Source: Acanthaster planci
Lineage: Eukaryota; Echinodermata; Asteroidea; Valvatida; Acanthasteridae
Length of the DNA: 18,216 bases
Assembly: GCF_001949145.1 (NCBI RefSeq)
Contig: NW_019091516.1
Location: forward strand, 650,598-668,813
Direction of reading: 5' to 3'
This document shows positions 1-11,211 of this stretch, piece after piece. Every line of letters starts with the position of its first letter. Position 1 is the first letter of the stretch. The notes under the pieces are model-generated. The model was not told the DNA's origin and ran no database searches. It worked only from the letters and a program-made list of their open reading frames with translations. A program made the translations under genes and the position numbers.

Positions 1-239
1 ATATACAAATTGCGAATCTGTTCGCGAAGGCATCATTATTTTGGGGCCATCATTGTCTATACTAGCGCCCTCATCCATTTTGCATGAAAGCTTAGTGTTT
101 TTTCGTACACATTCCGTGTGTGTTTCCTGTTGGTGAAAAAAATCTCAGTTGTTCACGTAATTGTTTCATAGCTAAGATACATTCCAGTGAAGGGTTTATT
201 TAAACATTGCTTTTTTTCTGTAATTTGTTGTGGACGTTT

Positions 240-536
240 ATGGGCTCTTTCTGCTATGCCGTGATCGGCCTCCGTAGAATTCGTAGCCGGTTACGTGAAG
301 GGTTGCTTGCAGCCGTCAAAATAGCGTCCAGCCGAAAATCAGGCCAGCCGAAAATCCGACCCGAATTTCGTGCCAATTTCAGCCTGGTCCGTCTTTCAAC
401 TATGTTAATACTAGCATGGTTTGCCATGGTCGCGTCTACGCGCATCTCTACTGCCGCCCTCTACAGTTACTCTATCTACACTGTCCGATCATAAATTGCA
501 AGCAGATGTACATGTACTGTAGCATTTATGTAGCAG
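240..536 (+). promoter_or_regulatory. CpG-rich patch, possible promoter and non-coding first exon
   Basis: CpG dinucleotides are much denser here (for example GGTCGCGTCTACGCGC near 430 and several CCG/CGA at 260-370) than in the kilobases that follow. The patch ends at a perfect donor, GTAGCAG|GTAAGA, at 537. A TATTTAAA element lies at about 198-205. In invertebrate genomes with mosaic methylation, CpG survives best in promoters and first exons. The acceptor at 11211 is the natural partner, which would make a first intron of 10,675 bp for the CEP170-type gene. The open frame at 207-494 has no recognisable protein content, so I treat the exon as untranslated. The link to the gene is inference. 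Confidence 0.3.
328..356 (+). repeat. 13-bp direct repeat in the CpG-rich patch
   Basis: CCAGCCGAAAATC occurs at 328-340 and again at 344-356, separated by AGG. The 16-bp spacing and the GC-rich core could be a duplicated protein-binding site, but no factor is identified. Confidence 0.6.
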
Positions 537-540
537 GTAA

Positions 541-848
541 GAAATTTCATGTCTGATTCTTTGCCCTTCTTGTGCTTTCAATTGCTTTTCATCGGGCTCG
601 TTCTTTCCAGTAATGGAATAGTGTGCGTATATGCCTGTGTGTGCCTCTTACCACAATCTTGTTTATGCTGTACTGAAGGGGTTACTGACCGCGTTGACTA
701 ACCAGCTCACGTCAGGCTAGCACTCGACGTGTGCATGGTCAATGGGAATGGAGAATTATTAAAAAGCTCCATGATCAGTGCATGGAGGAAGGACACAGTG
801 CTACTGCTAATGTAGTAGTCATGGTAGTGCCACCACGCTGTTTATAAT
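541..848. other. No gene seen
   Basis: I see no coding exon, RNA gene or large repeat here. If the donor at 537 is used, this is the start of a long intron. Confidence 0.5.
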
Positions 849-867
849 TAACAGCTAGTAGCTGTTA
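849..867. repeat. Perfect 8-bp inverted repeat
   Basis: TAACAGCT and AGCTGTTA flank the three bases AGT. It sits 9 bp before the larger foldback at 877-954, so the two may belong to one structure or one inserted element. Confidence 0.7.
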
Positions 868-876
868 GCTTTCTAT

Positions 877-954
877 TACCTCCAGAACAGTGGGGTCTGA
901 CATTCACCCCGCTCAGTGGTTCGAACGTCAGACCCCACCACAGTTCTGGGGGTA
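877..954. repeat. 78-bp foldback hairpin
   Basis: The left arm 877-901 (starting TACCTCCAGAAC, ending GGGGTCTGAC) pairs with the right arm 927-954 (starting GTCAGACCCC, ending GTTCTGGGGGTA). There is one substitution near the ends and a three-base difference in the middle. The loop is about 25 nt (902-926) and includes GGTTCGAAC. It could be a short foldback transposon remnant, a regulatory hairpin or, by size, a small-RNA precursor. I cannot choose between these. Confidence 0.75.
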
Positions 955-3182
955 CACGTATCTTTCCATATGTACATGTATATTTTTTGGGTGCGTTCAT
1001 GCATTTCACTTTCATGTGTAATGTTTTCCCTGTTTGTGTTTTGTTGTTTCTTTTGATTTTGCTTTGTTGATGTACTGGTATCCATGAGCCACCATATTAC
1101 GCGCACTTATAGTACTTTGATGAAAATTTTTAATGGCTTTTATTTTCAGTAGTTGAAAGTTGGCTAAAATTCTACATGGAATAATATTAATGAATGTCAC
1201 CGAAGCAACAGGTCTGTCATCTGCAAAGAAGTCTGATCGGTCTGTAGTAAAACCTACACAGTGTACATGTACATGTACATCACCGTAATTTGTGCACGTA
1301 CATCTCAAATGTCATTTTACGGAGTTTCAGTAATGTTCCACTTCTGAAAAACCTGCCAGTTAATGACTATTGAATGAGGAATTATTTTTTGCATTAATTA
1401 CTTTGGTTTAATGATGCAGTTTGAGGGGAAAAAACACTTATTTACAATAGCTTGACCTCCCATCACTTTCTCTTTTTCGTTCTCCCAGAGTTAAATTTTT
1501 TTCAATTTGAAATTACAGTGAGGCATGAATTTTTATTCTTTCAAATAAATTATAAGTAGCATTAGTATGAGTTACATTTATTTATCTGGATATGTGACAA
1601 AACTTCTCTTTCTACATGTACGTGTGGGTGTATTTCTGAAAAAGTCACAAAATACAGTGTCACCGAATCTGCACCCGTCATCGCCAACAGGAATCTCAGA
1701 ATATAAGGTGTGCGGTACTGTTTCAGGCTCTATATTTTTTGTAATGCCCTCAATATTTGGCAAAAGTTGATCAAAGTCGTCATTAGTGCCTGTATCGGAT
1801 GTTTAACATCGATCTTGAATGAACAGTGATCATTTATCCATTTTCTCAACAATTTTAACTGGTTCATTTTTGTATTTAGTCTGTAAAGTAAAGCTGTTTG
1901 CTCTGTTGACATTTTTCCCAAATTCTCCCTAGAAAAGGTTTTAATTCCCTGCAAAAAGGAAAACGTTGAAGTGACGATCGATCATTGACAGTAAATTAAT
2001 GTTAGTGCATAATTTCGTTGAAAAGTTTCACAACAAGAAAGTCGGATGCGCGAATATTTGTATGCTTGAATTTAGGCTACTCCACGATACCCTAATGTGG
2101 CGCGCTTTCATTTTTCGCTTCTTACATGTATATCTTAATGGAGCAATATTTGAAGCTCAAATTTCAGTAAATTCAGTAGTAAAACTTCATCAAATTTGTA
2201 ATATTCTGATTCATCTCAATTTTAAAATACCTGCTACAAAGTTTGGATGAAATATTTTTCTCCTGATTTTCCAATTTTTTTCTGACATGCAAAATGGGCT
2301 CTTTTAAAATGTGTCCAAAAATAGGAAAAGAATTTTCGGACAAACCTGTGGATAGGTATTTGAGTTGCAGTAATTATACAAGAATTTATCTACATGAAAT
2401 GATTTTGTGAATGTTTATGTGGGAATTTGTGAGATTCGTTTCAAGTACACCAAGTTGGGGAACACTCAGCTGAATTTGAGTCCAATTTCTGGACATGGAC
2501 AGTTTTGAATTTTGAATGAAATTTTATGACACTGAGATTGTTCACAAAGATTCAACACCATGTACATGTATCAAGAAGGGAATAGTACCAGTTTATAACC
2601 AAATCAGTTCTAAGTTTTTCAAGAAAGTGGTTTGGCAAGGCTGTGTGAGGAAGTGAGTGTGGAAGTGAGCGATGTCAGGGGACTCTACTACATGTATATT
2701 GTCATGTCAGCTTGTTCATTTCTTGTGATGGCCTGCCTGACACAAGCTTTGCCTTCAAGGTTTTGCCACCTCTAGTGGCCTATTGTTTCATACACTGTCA
2801 GTACTTAAATTTTTCCGTGAGGAGGAAATAAATCTAATTGAATTGAAAAAGAAAATAGACACAAATATCTACTCCATTAACAGACATGTACAACACACGT
2901 GTGTGTTGCATTCGGCAGTCAAAATTGCCCCGGGAGCGATTTTGAGGGATACTCAATGCTTGGCGTACGTGTTGACGCGTATTAAGGGGCCTGTAGCCTA
3001 TGTGCTAGATATCATGTCTATTCTGATTATAGCCTGTTGGGCCTGACTTTACATACCAGTAGCATGCAAGGCATGGTATGCAGATTGATATGGTGTCATG
3101 GTGTCAGATGTGTGTACATGTATGTCATGCATCTTTTGGATCCTGAGAGGCATTGGCCCATTGCATGATTGCCAAAACTACA
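955..3182. other. AT-rich non-coding sequence
   Basis: No exon, RNA gene or sizeable repeat is supported. It holds a TACATG array at 1264-1280 and the 12-bp palindrome ACACACGTGTGT at 2893-2904, centred on an E-box-like CACGTG. Short open frames have no recognisable protein content. Confidence 0.5.
1264..1280. repeat. TACATG array
   Basis: Nearly three units of the 6-bp motif TACATG, which is self-complementary as TACATGTA. This is one of many copies through the window. Confidence 0.9.
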
Positions 3183-3194
3183 GGTAGGCCTACC
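3183..3194. repeat. 12-bp palindrome GGTAGGCCTACC
   Basis: A perfect palindrome of the TAGGCCTA class. A second one, AGTAGGCCTACT, lies at 3526-3537, and related AGGCCTA sequences occur at about 9569 and 9637. Confidence 0.9.
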
Positions 3195-4865
3195 ATCATA
3201 CCATAGCACGTTTCACTCAGGTCTACAATAAATTGGTTGAATTTCACGAACCTGTACGTGTACATTGTCATTTTGTTCTTGATCAATTTTATGGGTCAGC
3301 ATAATGCATGACGTCACTACTACAGCCTAAAAATGGACCACAGAGGCACAAAATTCCCTTTCGCGCCCTTTGCATGCTAAAGAGAAATGTAACAAAGTTC
3401 TGGGATTTTCAACTGCGATAATGGATCTGTACTTTCGCTATTGATCATGCTGTTGGATTGTTTGACCCATGGCCAATTTGATCGCCAGCAGTCGAATTTT
3501 ATTTTTTAAAAAGGATCACGTGGCCAGTAGGCCTACTTTTTGAACTTTACTGTTGGACTGATTACATGTACATGTACAGTGTATAAACCATCTTTTCTTT
3601 ACATGTACTACTGTATTTGAAAAGAATGTACACGTATCAGTTACATGCTTACATGTACATGTGCCTTTTCTCGAAGAAAATTAAAATGACATAGTTTCTT
3701 CTGTTTGAAATTTTTGGAACGGTTTGAAGATAATATAAATATGTCAGGAAAAAAAATCACTAAACTGCTGGCTTGTACTGGTATCGATGCTGCAAGACTG
3801 ACGTTCAAATCTCTAGCTTCAAGGGTAGGCTTATTTCAAACCCTTACTATTACATGTACATGTACCTTGCTGATCCTGTGTGAAATCTCAGACTTGCATG
3901 CATGTATTGTTACGGTGCGTACGTGTGTGTAATTTCTGCTTTTCAAAAGTCGTCCACATGTGTCAATTCAAAATGATTGTCCGGTCGCGGCAAGATTGAC
4001 AGATACAAGTAGGACTGAGCAATAATGCTGGTTGATTCGAGCACAAATCTACCACTTACGCCAAATGGCCATCTTATAATACCTGGTACTGTGTTCATCA
4101 GTCGTTAATATCAGACAGCATCTGCCTGTTATCTCTTCCATTAATGAGTTTACACATGCAGTGAGTTTCCAGGTCACTTTTTATACCAATCGCTGCACAC
4201 CCATTTTTGTTTGGAATTTCTGTGTGTGAGTTACTCGTACATGTACATCGTTCCTTGCAAATTTTTGCTCTGTCTCTTGAAACCAAATTGTTATCACACA
4301 GACTCAATTTTAAAAGAAATATGCTGTGGATAGTCAGTCCAACTGGATTGTCAGTGATCATGCATATTGCCATACTTGTATGTTGCGACAATACGCTCGA
4401 GATCCGAATACTTGTTTCAATTGGAAGTGAAAAGAAGGTGACTGTTTTTCAAATACTTTCATTAATGTATTGAGTCGATGCGGTGATGAAAATACCATAT
4501 TTGGAAAACTATCACCTTCAATACTGGGGTCAAGGGCGCTATTTTGATTTTGTCATGCAAGGTGCTCGTCAAAAGAACAGAAGAACAGTACAAAAGTACC
4601 TACCCAATAGCAGAATGGCATCACGCTTTGGCTCATGAATATGAAAACTTTCATTAGCATAAAATTCAAACTGTTTCTTGCTTTTACTACCAAAAAAGAG
4701 ATCTGGAAAGTCATCCCACTGGTAACATGAAGATACTGCTAAAGCTGTGCTTCATGTGTTCAAGTCATAAAAATCCTATTACATATTTCCCTTAAGGCAA
4801 GGACTGAACTTCACAAGGATCTCTGTCAACAGTTCTGGATAATGCATGCTCCACCTCTTTCAGCC

Positions 4866-4897
4866 TACATGTACATGTATGTACTTGTACATGTATG
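4866..4897. repeat. TACATG-type array with interruptions
   Basis: Four TACATGTA-like units are broken by TATG and CTTG. It is among the longest arrays of this motif in the window. Confidence 0.85.
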
Positions 4898-6488
4898 GTT
4901 ATGGGCTTATAATTCAAGCATTGGGGGACTGTCCCAAGCATCTTTTAGCTTTTTAAATGCAACGAGGACTTCATGTTTACATTATAGTATAGACGGATCT
5001 GAGAAGATGTCATTCCTGTGGGGCTATCACATTCACGAGCGATTCTTTACTTGACCACATTCACGCATTTCAGTGCCGTAAGTCTCAATGCCCTATTGGT
5101 CTGAGAGAAATGTGGTACATGCCTACCACCTGCATGTGAACAGGATAACCTCACAGTAATGGCTTCTTATTTTGGTTGTTGGAATTGTCTATTCTGTGAG
5201 AATACTGGCAGGGATGCAGTGAAAACATAACTTCTTGGTGTGTTATACTGTACATGTATGCGTTGTCAGTATCATGTCTATAGACTTCACTACATTATGT
5301 GCATTTTTGATCTGGCACTGTCTTTTTCATGGATAAAATCTTTGGGCTGTTTACAGCAATATTTTTCCTTACTTGTAAACCTAATTTGATGGAAAAATGA
5401 GTAACTGTTAACTGCATACCAGAGTAAAAATTTGCCATTTTGCAGTTTCGTGGAATGCCAAATTTCAAAACAACCAAAACCGGATCTGTAAAAATTCACT
5501 TACAGCTAGCACAGGACACTTCATTTTTTTTAGCATTCCGTTTCAAAATTACTAGGTAGTCCATCGATCAGTAACCTTATGTACATGTAGGTAATCATAG
5601 TTATCTAAATTTATCTACAAAAAGTATTCATGCACTGGTACATGAATAGGATTTCAATGATAACTCATACTGTACATGGACACACATGTACCGGTACATA
5701 TACAGTGCACATGTAATGTATGAACATGTACATGTACGTGTCACTGCCGAACAAATTGCCCATATGCATGATGTATCATGTGTACTGTTCCTTCCTCCAT
5801 GACAAGATGTACTGTATGAACCTACATGCAAGATGTACAGTAGCTCTCACTGTCTTTCCTTAACATATGGCATGTACATACAGGTACTGTGCATGATGTA
5901 TGTATATCCACAAGGCATTCACTCCCATATTTTTGGAAGATATGGCACATCTATGAGTCAATCTAAAAATGTGGCATGATTCTTTTTTTTTTTTTTTAAG
6001 ATAAATACTGGTACATGTACATGTAGGTCTGATGACTCTACTTTATGAGCACTCAGTTTTGGAAATAGAATTGATAGTTTTAATTGAATGTGGTGATAAA
6101 CGGAAACTTTAATACATCACCAAACTGATTTGCTGAAAAAAAAGTCCTTTTTTATAAAAGTGGACCTACATTAAGAACAGACTTTTAATGTACCGGTACA
6201 TATTGAAGCCAACTACATACATCGTGTTTGCACAGGGCCTGCTTTGCTCTCTCTTTAGCCAACAGAATTCTTAGAAATAACCACCTGGTAAACCACCATC
6301 TTTCTATACAGTTGTGAGGTTTCATGCATCTTTGAAAAGAAGCCTTTTTGTCCACATTTTGTATATCAGGTAGCAAAACAAAGTTGTTTCAGTTTAGAAC
6401 ACATACCATAAGACAGTGGTGCATGTCCCATTTATTGACAAAGGTTCCTTTTGACACTCATATTCAAACACTTTTCAACCGCTGTTGG

Positions 6489-6504
6489 ATAGTACCGGTA
6501 CTAT
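6489..6504. repeat. 16-bp perfect palindrome
   Basis: ATAGTACCGGTACTAT is the longest spacer-free palindrome that I found. It belongs to the TACCGGTA class, with relatives at 5686-5699 and 6188-6201 (both ATGTACCGGTACAT). Confidence 0.9.
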
Positions 6505-7454
6505 AGACAGTGTTTATTTTTGTGATGATACGTAGTTTGTTTCAGTGTACATGAACATGTATTCTCAGGTCGGCTTTTAAAAATAAGGATTCTTCTTTTC
6601 CTCCGTGAACATGACGCTAATTTTCTGTGAACATTTCACATTTACATGTAGGTTCAGTAATTGACTTTTTTTTTCAGTGTTTAATTTGAGAATGTATGTG
6701 ATACTTCATTTCATTTATTTCATTTCTCGGGAAAAAACAGGTTACGAGGACAATAACTTCTTGTAAACAAAGTAAGAAACAGTTACAATGACTAACATGA
6801 ATTCCAATCAGCTCCCGAAGGATCGCCCAAACTTCAACAAAAATTGAGTAGGAAGTTTGACTGTAGTGTAGACTCTTCTTGTACCTGTCTCTACCCAGGA
6901 GTTAACAGGGGTGAGGACCGAGGTGGTTGTTTATGTGTTGTAAGTCACTTGTGTCTAAAATGACATCAACAAGTTTTATGCTACCTGAGGAAGTAATATG
7001 ATATTTGAGAATGTTTAACAGCCCCAAATGATCAGCGATGGTAGTAATTGGCACCTCAAACTTCCGGTAATGCCCAGGATTTGGATGCATCATGCATCAT
7101 CGTTTGGATGTCATCAGAGTTAATATAGACAGGTACGAGTACATACATGTATGTATTAGTAGATAAAGAAATTCAGTTGCCTAGCAGTTTTGTGTTTTAA
7201 TGCCAGCGGCTTCTGTACACATGTGGATCACCAATGACCAAATGACAAGTGTTCTGTGTAATACACAGGTACATGTACAGTGTAGTGAGTGTACGTAGTG
7301 TGTACATGTATATGTAGATACACATGCACTGGAAGGCTGTGTAATGTACTGTATATTGCAACAGACTTGAAGGTTGTTGTAAAGTCAGATGCTCTAATAT
7401 ATGGTGCCACAGAAGTCATTCAATGCACCATGTACATGTAAGTTTTCTCAACAG

Positions 7455-7618
7455 GGGCCATGTCCGAAACGGGTTTCCAGAGCTACGGCTACACCTTGAG
7501 AAAGTTGCAACATTTTAAGTTATGTGTGCTTGCATGTTTACGGTATAATTTCCTATTTGTACCCCACAACCGTATTTGGATCAGTAAGTGTTTGTGTGTG
7601 TGTGATTGTCGAGTGTGA
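7455..7618 (+). other. Weak candidate exon or degraded repeat
   Basis: A plausible acceptor (GTTTTCTCAACAG) opens onto an ATG at 7460 and a 52-codon frame starting MSETGFQSYGYTLRKL. A strong donor (ATCA|GTAAGT) lies at 7584 inside it and a TGA at 7616. The beginning is CpG-rich and coding-like; the remainder is not. The motif around GAGCTACGGCTACACC may instead be part of a dispersed repeat. No protein family is recognised. Confidence 0.15.
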
Positions 7619-8382
7619 TGGGCCATTGAGGTGTTGCAGTTTTTGTAAAGGCCCATTGATCCGTTACGCACAAATCCCCACATGTAACCAATGGAGCTGT
7701 AGGTGGAGCTGCAGGGCAGGCATTATATACATCAGAGACCTTGCAATTAAAACAAATAGCCCCACATGTCTGAAACGATGACTCATCGTGCCATGTGAGT
7801 CATTTCAGCTTGCGTGGCTTGCTAGGAAATACCTTCATTTAGGTGTCTGTGCTGATGGCATTATTGTTAGTACGTAGATGTCGGAGCTGAGTGTGTTTGG
7901 GTGAGGGAGTTCACAGCACATTGGATGTGATAATGGTTCAGGAGTCAACAGTGTTTTGGTGGGCAGGTTCACCTTGATGACTTCACCGTTTGATCTATTG
8001 GACCTACTGTGGCTTGTGTAAGTCCTCAGGCGAGCCTATTGGTACTTGCACTTGATTGTGAATGGTGTAGGCATGGCTGAAATCACTGCTAGACAGCACC
8101 TACATGTAGGAATAAGTGTTATGTGAGCAAGTATATGTGTGCTATGTGTGATTGATTATTATGTGATAGTCTGTAGCCTGTCTCACCTGAATGAGGCGTG
8201 TTGTCTGCTCAGGAGTGGCAGTAAGGTGAGGGCGGGATTGTTCACATCCTTGTACACCTTGCAGAAACAACCTACAGGGAAGGCTGATGGAAGTATTGTT
8301 TCCAGAACTAATGCTAAAATAGCCAAGGACTTATAGAATATGCATGTAAAGCGTCTTCACAGGAATGTGGAAAATTGTAATA
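7619..8382. other. No gene supported
   Basis: One open frame at 8139-8336 contains a donor-like AAG|GTGAGG near 8226, but it has no convincing acceptor and no recognisable product. I treat the stretch as non-coding. Confidence 0.45.
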
Positions 8383-8622
8383 CAGTCAGCTCTCGTTAAA
8401 TAACAAAGTTGTAGGGACCAGACAAATGCCCGGTATATGTATGAGTACCGGTGATTTGTTATAACCAGGACTTTGTTATAAGAGGAGTGGAAAAACAGAG
8501 AAAACAAAAAGAATTCAAGAAATGGGATTCTGGAAATACATGTATATGTACATGCATGTCCTCTCCAATGGTATTTTGTTATATCAGTGTTCTATAAAAA
8601 TTATAATAATGAGAGTCAACTG
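8383..8622. mobile_element. Probable non-autonomous DNA transposon (MITE), 240 bp
   Basis: The left end CAGTCAGCTCTCGTTA and the right end TAATGAGAGTCAACTG (8607-8622) are inverted repeats matching at 12 of 16 positions. All four differences are transitions, as expected from old copies decaying by C-to-T change. The left flank is TA (8381-8382) and the right flank is CA, consistent with a decayed TA target duplication. The interior repeats TTTGTTATAA motifs (8455-8482 and 8575-8583). Ends of the form CAGT...CTCGTTATAAC are typical of pogo/Tigger-like elements in the Tc1-mariner group; I place this one there tentatively. There is no transposase frame. Confidence 0.6.
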
Positions 8623-9527
8623 CACTGAGTCTGTATATGCTTTTTCTACCTCCATGCACCAACTTATACAGCTACAGCTGTCATGTGGTTTAGATTTTCA
8701 CTTGGCTTTTGTGTAAAATGCAGATCTTCAAGTTTACCATGCTGGGTTCAAGACTGGAACAAATGCATGCACCCTTCCTGCTGCTTTCAACTAGAAGCAC
8801 CTCCAACTGGAATCTGATCACTGTGTTACTTTCAGGGTTTACCCCATGTAACTGTGTATCATTGTGTACATGTTTTGCGCACAATTCAGTTTGTGTGTTG
8901 CTGTGAACCAAGAACGGGCCATTTAGAGGTCACCCAATTTTGCAGTTTCCTCCTCAGCTGAAGAAAGATCGAGGTTGTGCTGAGTAAACATGCCACTTGC
9001 TAGCAAGGTTGAACAAATAATGTGGTTACTCAATTGCTACTGGTAGGTATGTGAATGTGAAACTTGAGTTCATTTACATGTACCTCTGGAAAATCTTTGA
9101 AGTTGCTAACCTTTTGTAAATTACAAAGGTTCATGTACTTGTACCCCGGTATACACAGTATCCTTGGCAGGGAAGCACTTAGGATGCTTTTTATTTGGTG
9201 GTGGGATCTTCTTGTAGATGATTGTGACTTGTTAACTTGTTATGTGTTGAACCCTATGTACCTCTGTATAGTATCAAAAGGGTGGGTAAATGGAAGTGGA
9301 CTTTGTTGATCTCTGCAACAAAAGACCCCCTCTGGCTGTCAGGTTCTAGAATACATGGAGGTGTACTTGCATGTGAGGGAGGCAGGTGTATGGGAGAGGG
9401 TACATGTAGGATGGTACTGCAGTGCTCATGTCATGAAAGTTCTGTTGTGTTCATTTACAATATGATGCATGTACATGTATTTCCATTTACAATGTAAAGG
9501 CCTAACCATGTGAATTAATCACTGTGC
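8623..9527. other. No gene supported
   Basis: Several overlapping short open frames on both strands (8690-8911, 9064-9309, 9237-9497) show no family resemblance, and no paired splice sites make an exon from them. A TACATGTA copy lies near 9472-9480. Confidence 0.5.
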
Positions 9528-9660
9528 ACATGTACAGTGTTATTGTGCACATGTTATGCTTATGGTATAGGCCTATGTATTCATCTATATTGTACATGTA
9601 CAGTGTTGTGGTGCTCATGTTATGCTTATGGTATAGGCCTACATGTATGTATTCATCTAC
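9528..9660. repeat. Two-copy tandem duplication, 66-bp period
   Basis: Copy 1 starts at 9528 and copy 2 at 9594, both with ACATGTACAGTGTT. They share GTTATGCTTATGGTATAGGC and ATGTATTCATCTA. Copy 2 carries a 6-bp insertion (CATGTA) just after the shared GGCCTA, which creates a new TACATGTA there. Confidence 0.85.
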
Positions 9661-10644
9661 ATGTACTATCCTGTTCATGGACACAGAACTCTTAACCCTC
9701 CTTCTGTTTTAACCGTCAAAAACAGTCAAAAATACCTTCCACTTGATTTCCCCCACTACTCAGACACATATGGGAAATTCGACTGATTTTGACTGATATG
9801 ACAACTGTGTCAAGAATGCATCTTATCATAGGAGGGCTAATTAGTGGGTAATTACTGTGTATATAATGTTCATGCCACTGCTACTGTACATGTACACTGA
9901 TGCTAAGCATATTGAATGTTCATGGTTGAATAAGCCAGTAATAATTCGATTGGATTTTTGTCACTGACATACATTATACACGTATACTGTCATAACGGTA
10001 GCTTGGAGAATACATATTACATGTGATGAGACGTACCAGTAGACTGCCCATTGGGTAAGCCCGCGGCATTTTGACCATATGCCATTTTCAAATTGAGTCA
10101 CACTTACAATAATAGGCATTTCCAAGCCGGGTTTAGTGACAAATCTTGTTACGTTTATACAACTGCACATATATATTCATTTATGTATATTTCTCTGTAC
10201 AGTGAGAATTTTAGAGTAAAGTTGATGCACTCGTCTGTTACACTAACTGACATACGTGTACCGACAGGACTTTCTTTTGTCCAGTCAAAAACTGTTTAAA
10301 ATCCTGGTTTTTTAATAGCCTATGAATTATGCATGGTCCAGTAAATGTACATGTGCCTCTCCCAGAACCCCAATGATTGTCAGTTTTAGGCATGTACATG
10401 ATGTTGTACACTTCCAGTTGGAAAACATTTGAAAATGTTGTGTTGGAAATGTACTGTAGTTATGATTGTGAATGTGCAATTTATTTTTAAAATGATTAGA
10501 ATTTCCTTTAGAGAGCTGACCTGTAATGCGCTACCGGTATATAAAACAGTACCCGCAGAGTTTGATTTATTCAGAGTTTTTACTTCCCGTGAAATTGTTC
10601 TTGTCATGATGTGAGGCGGGTGTTTCTCCCACCTATTCAAATGT
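9661..10644. other. AT-rich non-coding sequence
   Basis: I see no exon or RNA gene. TACATGTA copies occur near 9886 and 10392, and ACCGGTA near 10534. Confidence 0.5.
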
Positions 10645-10680
10645 GAGGTGGTCTACTTCACTAATTTTAGTGACCACCTC
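10645..10680. repeat. Short hairpin, 9-bp stem with inner stem
   Basis: GAGGTGGTC (10645-10653) pairs with GACCACCTC (10672-10680). Inside, CACTA (10659-10663) can pair with TAGTG. A further CCACCTCACA follows at 10700-10709 and could pair competitively with the left arm (TGTGAGGTGG, 10642-10651), giving alternative folds. Confidence 0.7.
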
Positions 10681-11211
10681 AACCTTTTGGGGCGATATTG
10701 CCACCTCACACCTACTGTACATGTAAGACATCGAGGAAAACATCACAGAAGTTTGAGAATTTTACAGAATACCGACATGTACATGTACATACAGTTCTGT
10801 TCAGCAAAGAAAGCCACAGAATTCAAGATTTGTTCATTAAGAGGAAATCGACTGAGATAAAATGGACATGTACCATGACTGAGCATCATTTCTCACCCTC
10901 TGAGCCTGGTCGGTAACATTCTCCTTTGCCACAAACACTTTTTCTTTCATAATTTTTCTGGCCATAACGTGTTCAATGCTCAAGGTGAAACCCTGGTGTG
11001 TGGTTAAAAGGGGTACAACTAATGACATCTCATACTGTGTAGCTCTGACTCCAGTGTTCATGTCCCTATACGTGTATGTATGCATTGTACACTTTCCAAA
11101 CATACAAAGACCTCCATGTGTAAGGATTTCTTTCCAGATGCAAGTACAGTGTATTTCTTTTCCTAAGGACATTATACATGTACGTTTATGTTTGGTTTTC
11201 TGTCTTTGCAG
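10681..11211. other. Probable end of the upstream intron
   Basis: It holds a TACATG array at 10775-10792 and ends in the strong acceptor at 11211. A 191-codon minus-strand frame spans 11412-10837, but it shows no recognisable domain and runs antisense across the first coding exon. Confidence 0.45.

Larger units (their letters stand above)
3195..7454. other. Long non-coding stretch rich in palindromic microsatellites
   Basis: No exon is supported on either strand. The TACATG arrays are at 3563-3578, 3851-3865, 4866-4897, 5724-5737 and 6012-6025. TACCGGTA-type palindromes are at 5686-5699, 6188-6201 and 6489-6504. A 15-base T run is at 5983-5997, and an irregular TTCAT run lies at about 6703-6727. 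GATGCAT-C-ATGCATC is at 7084-7098. Confidence 0.5.

Noticed and set aside
207-494. 95-codon plus-strand open frame near the left edge
   Set aside because: Composition does not look like a conserved protein. CpG richness and the donor at 537 are better explained by a promoter and untranslated exon.
918-930. GGTTCGAAC as part of a tRNA gene or tRNA-derived SINE
   Set aside because: It resembles a B-box, but no A-box at the right distance and no cloverleaf can be made; the surrounding sequence folds as a simple hairpin instead.
2893-2904. ACACACGTGTGT as a functional E-box
   Set aside because: It is a single CACGTG inside a CA/TG-rich palindrome far from any supported promoter.
5983-5997. T run as a retroposon tail
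   Set aside because: A 15-base T run alone, with no recognisable element body or target duplication beside it, is not enough.
8139-8336. 65-codon frame with a Lys/Arg-rich end and a donor-like site inside
   Set aside because: No good acceptor upstream, no recognisable product, and the length is within chance expectation.
9064-9497. Two overlapping plus-strand frames (81 and 86 codons)
   Set aside because: They overlap in different frames, show no domain and no splice pairing, and contain translated microsatellite sequence.
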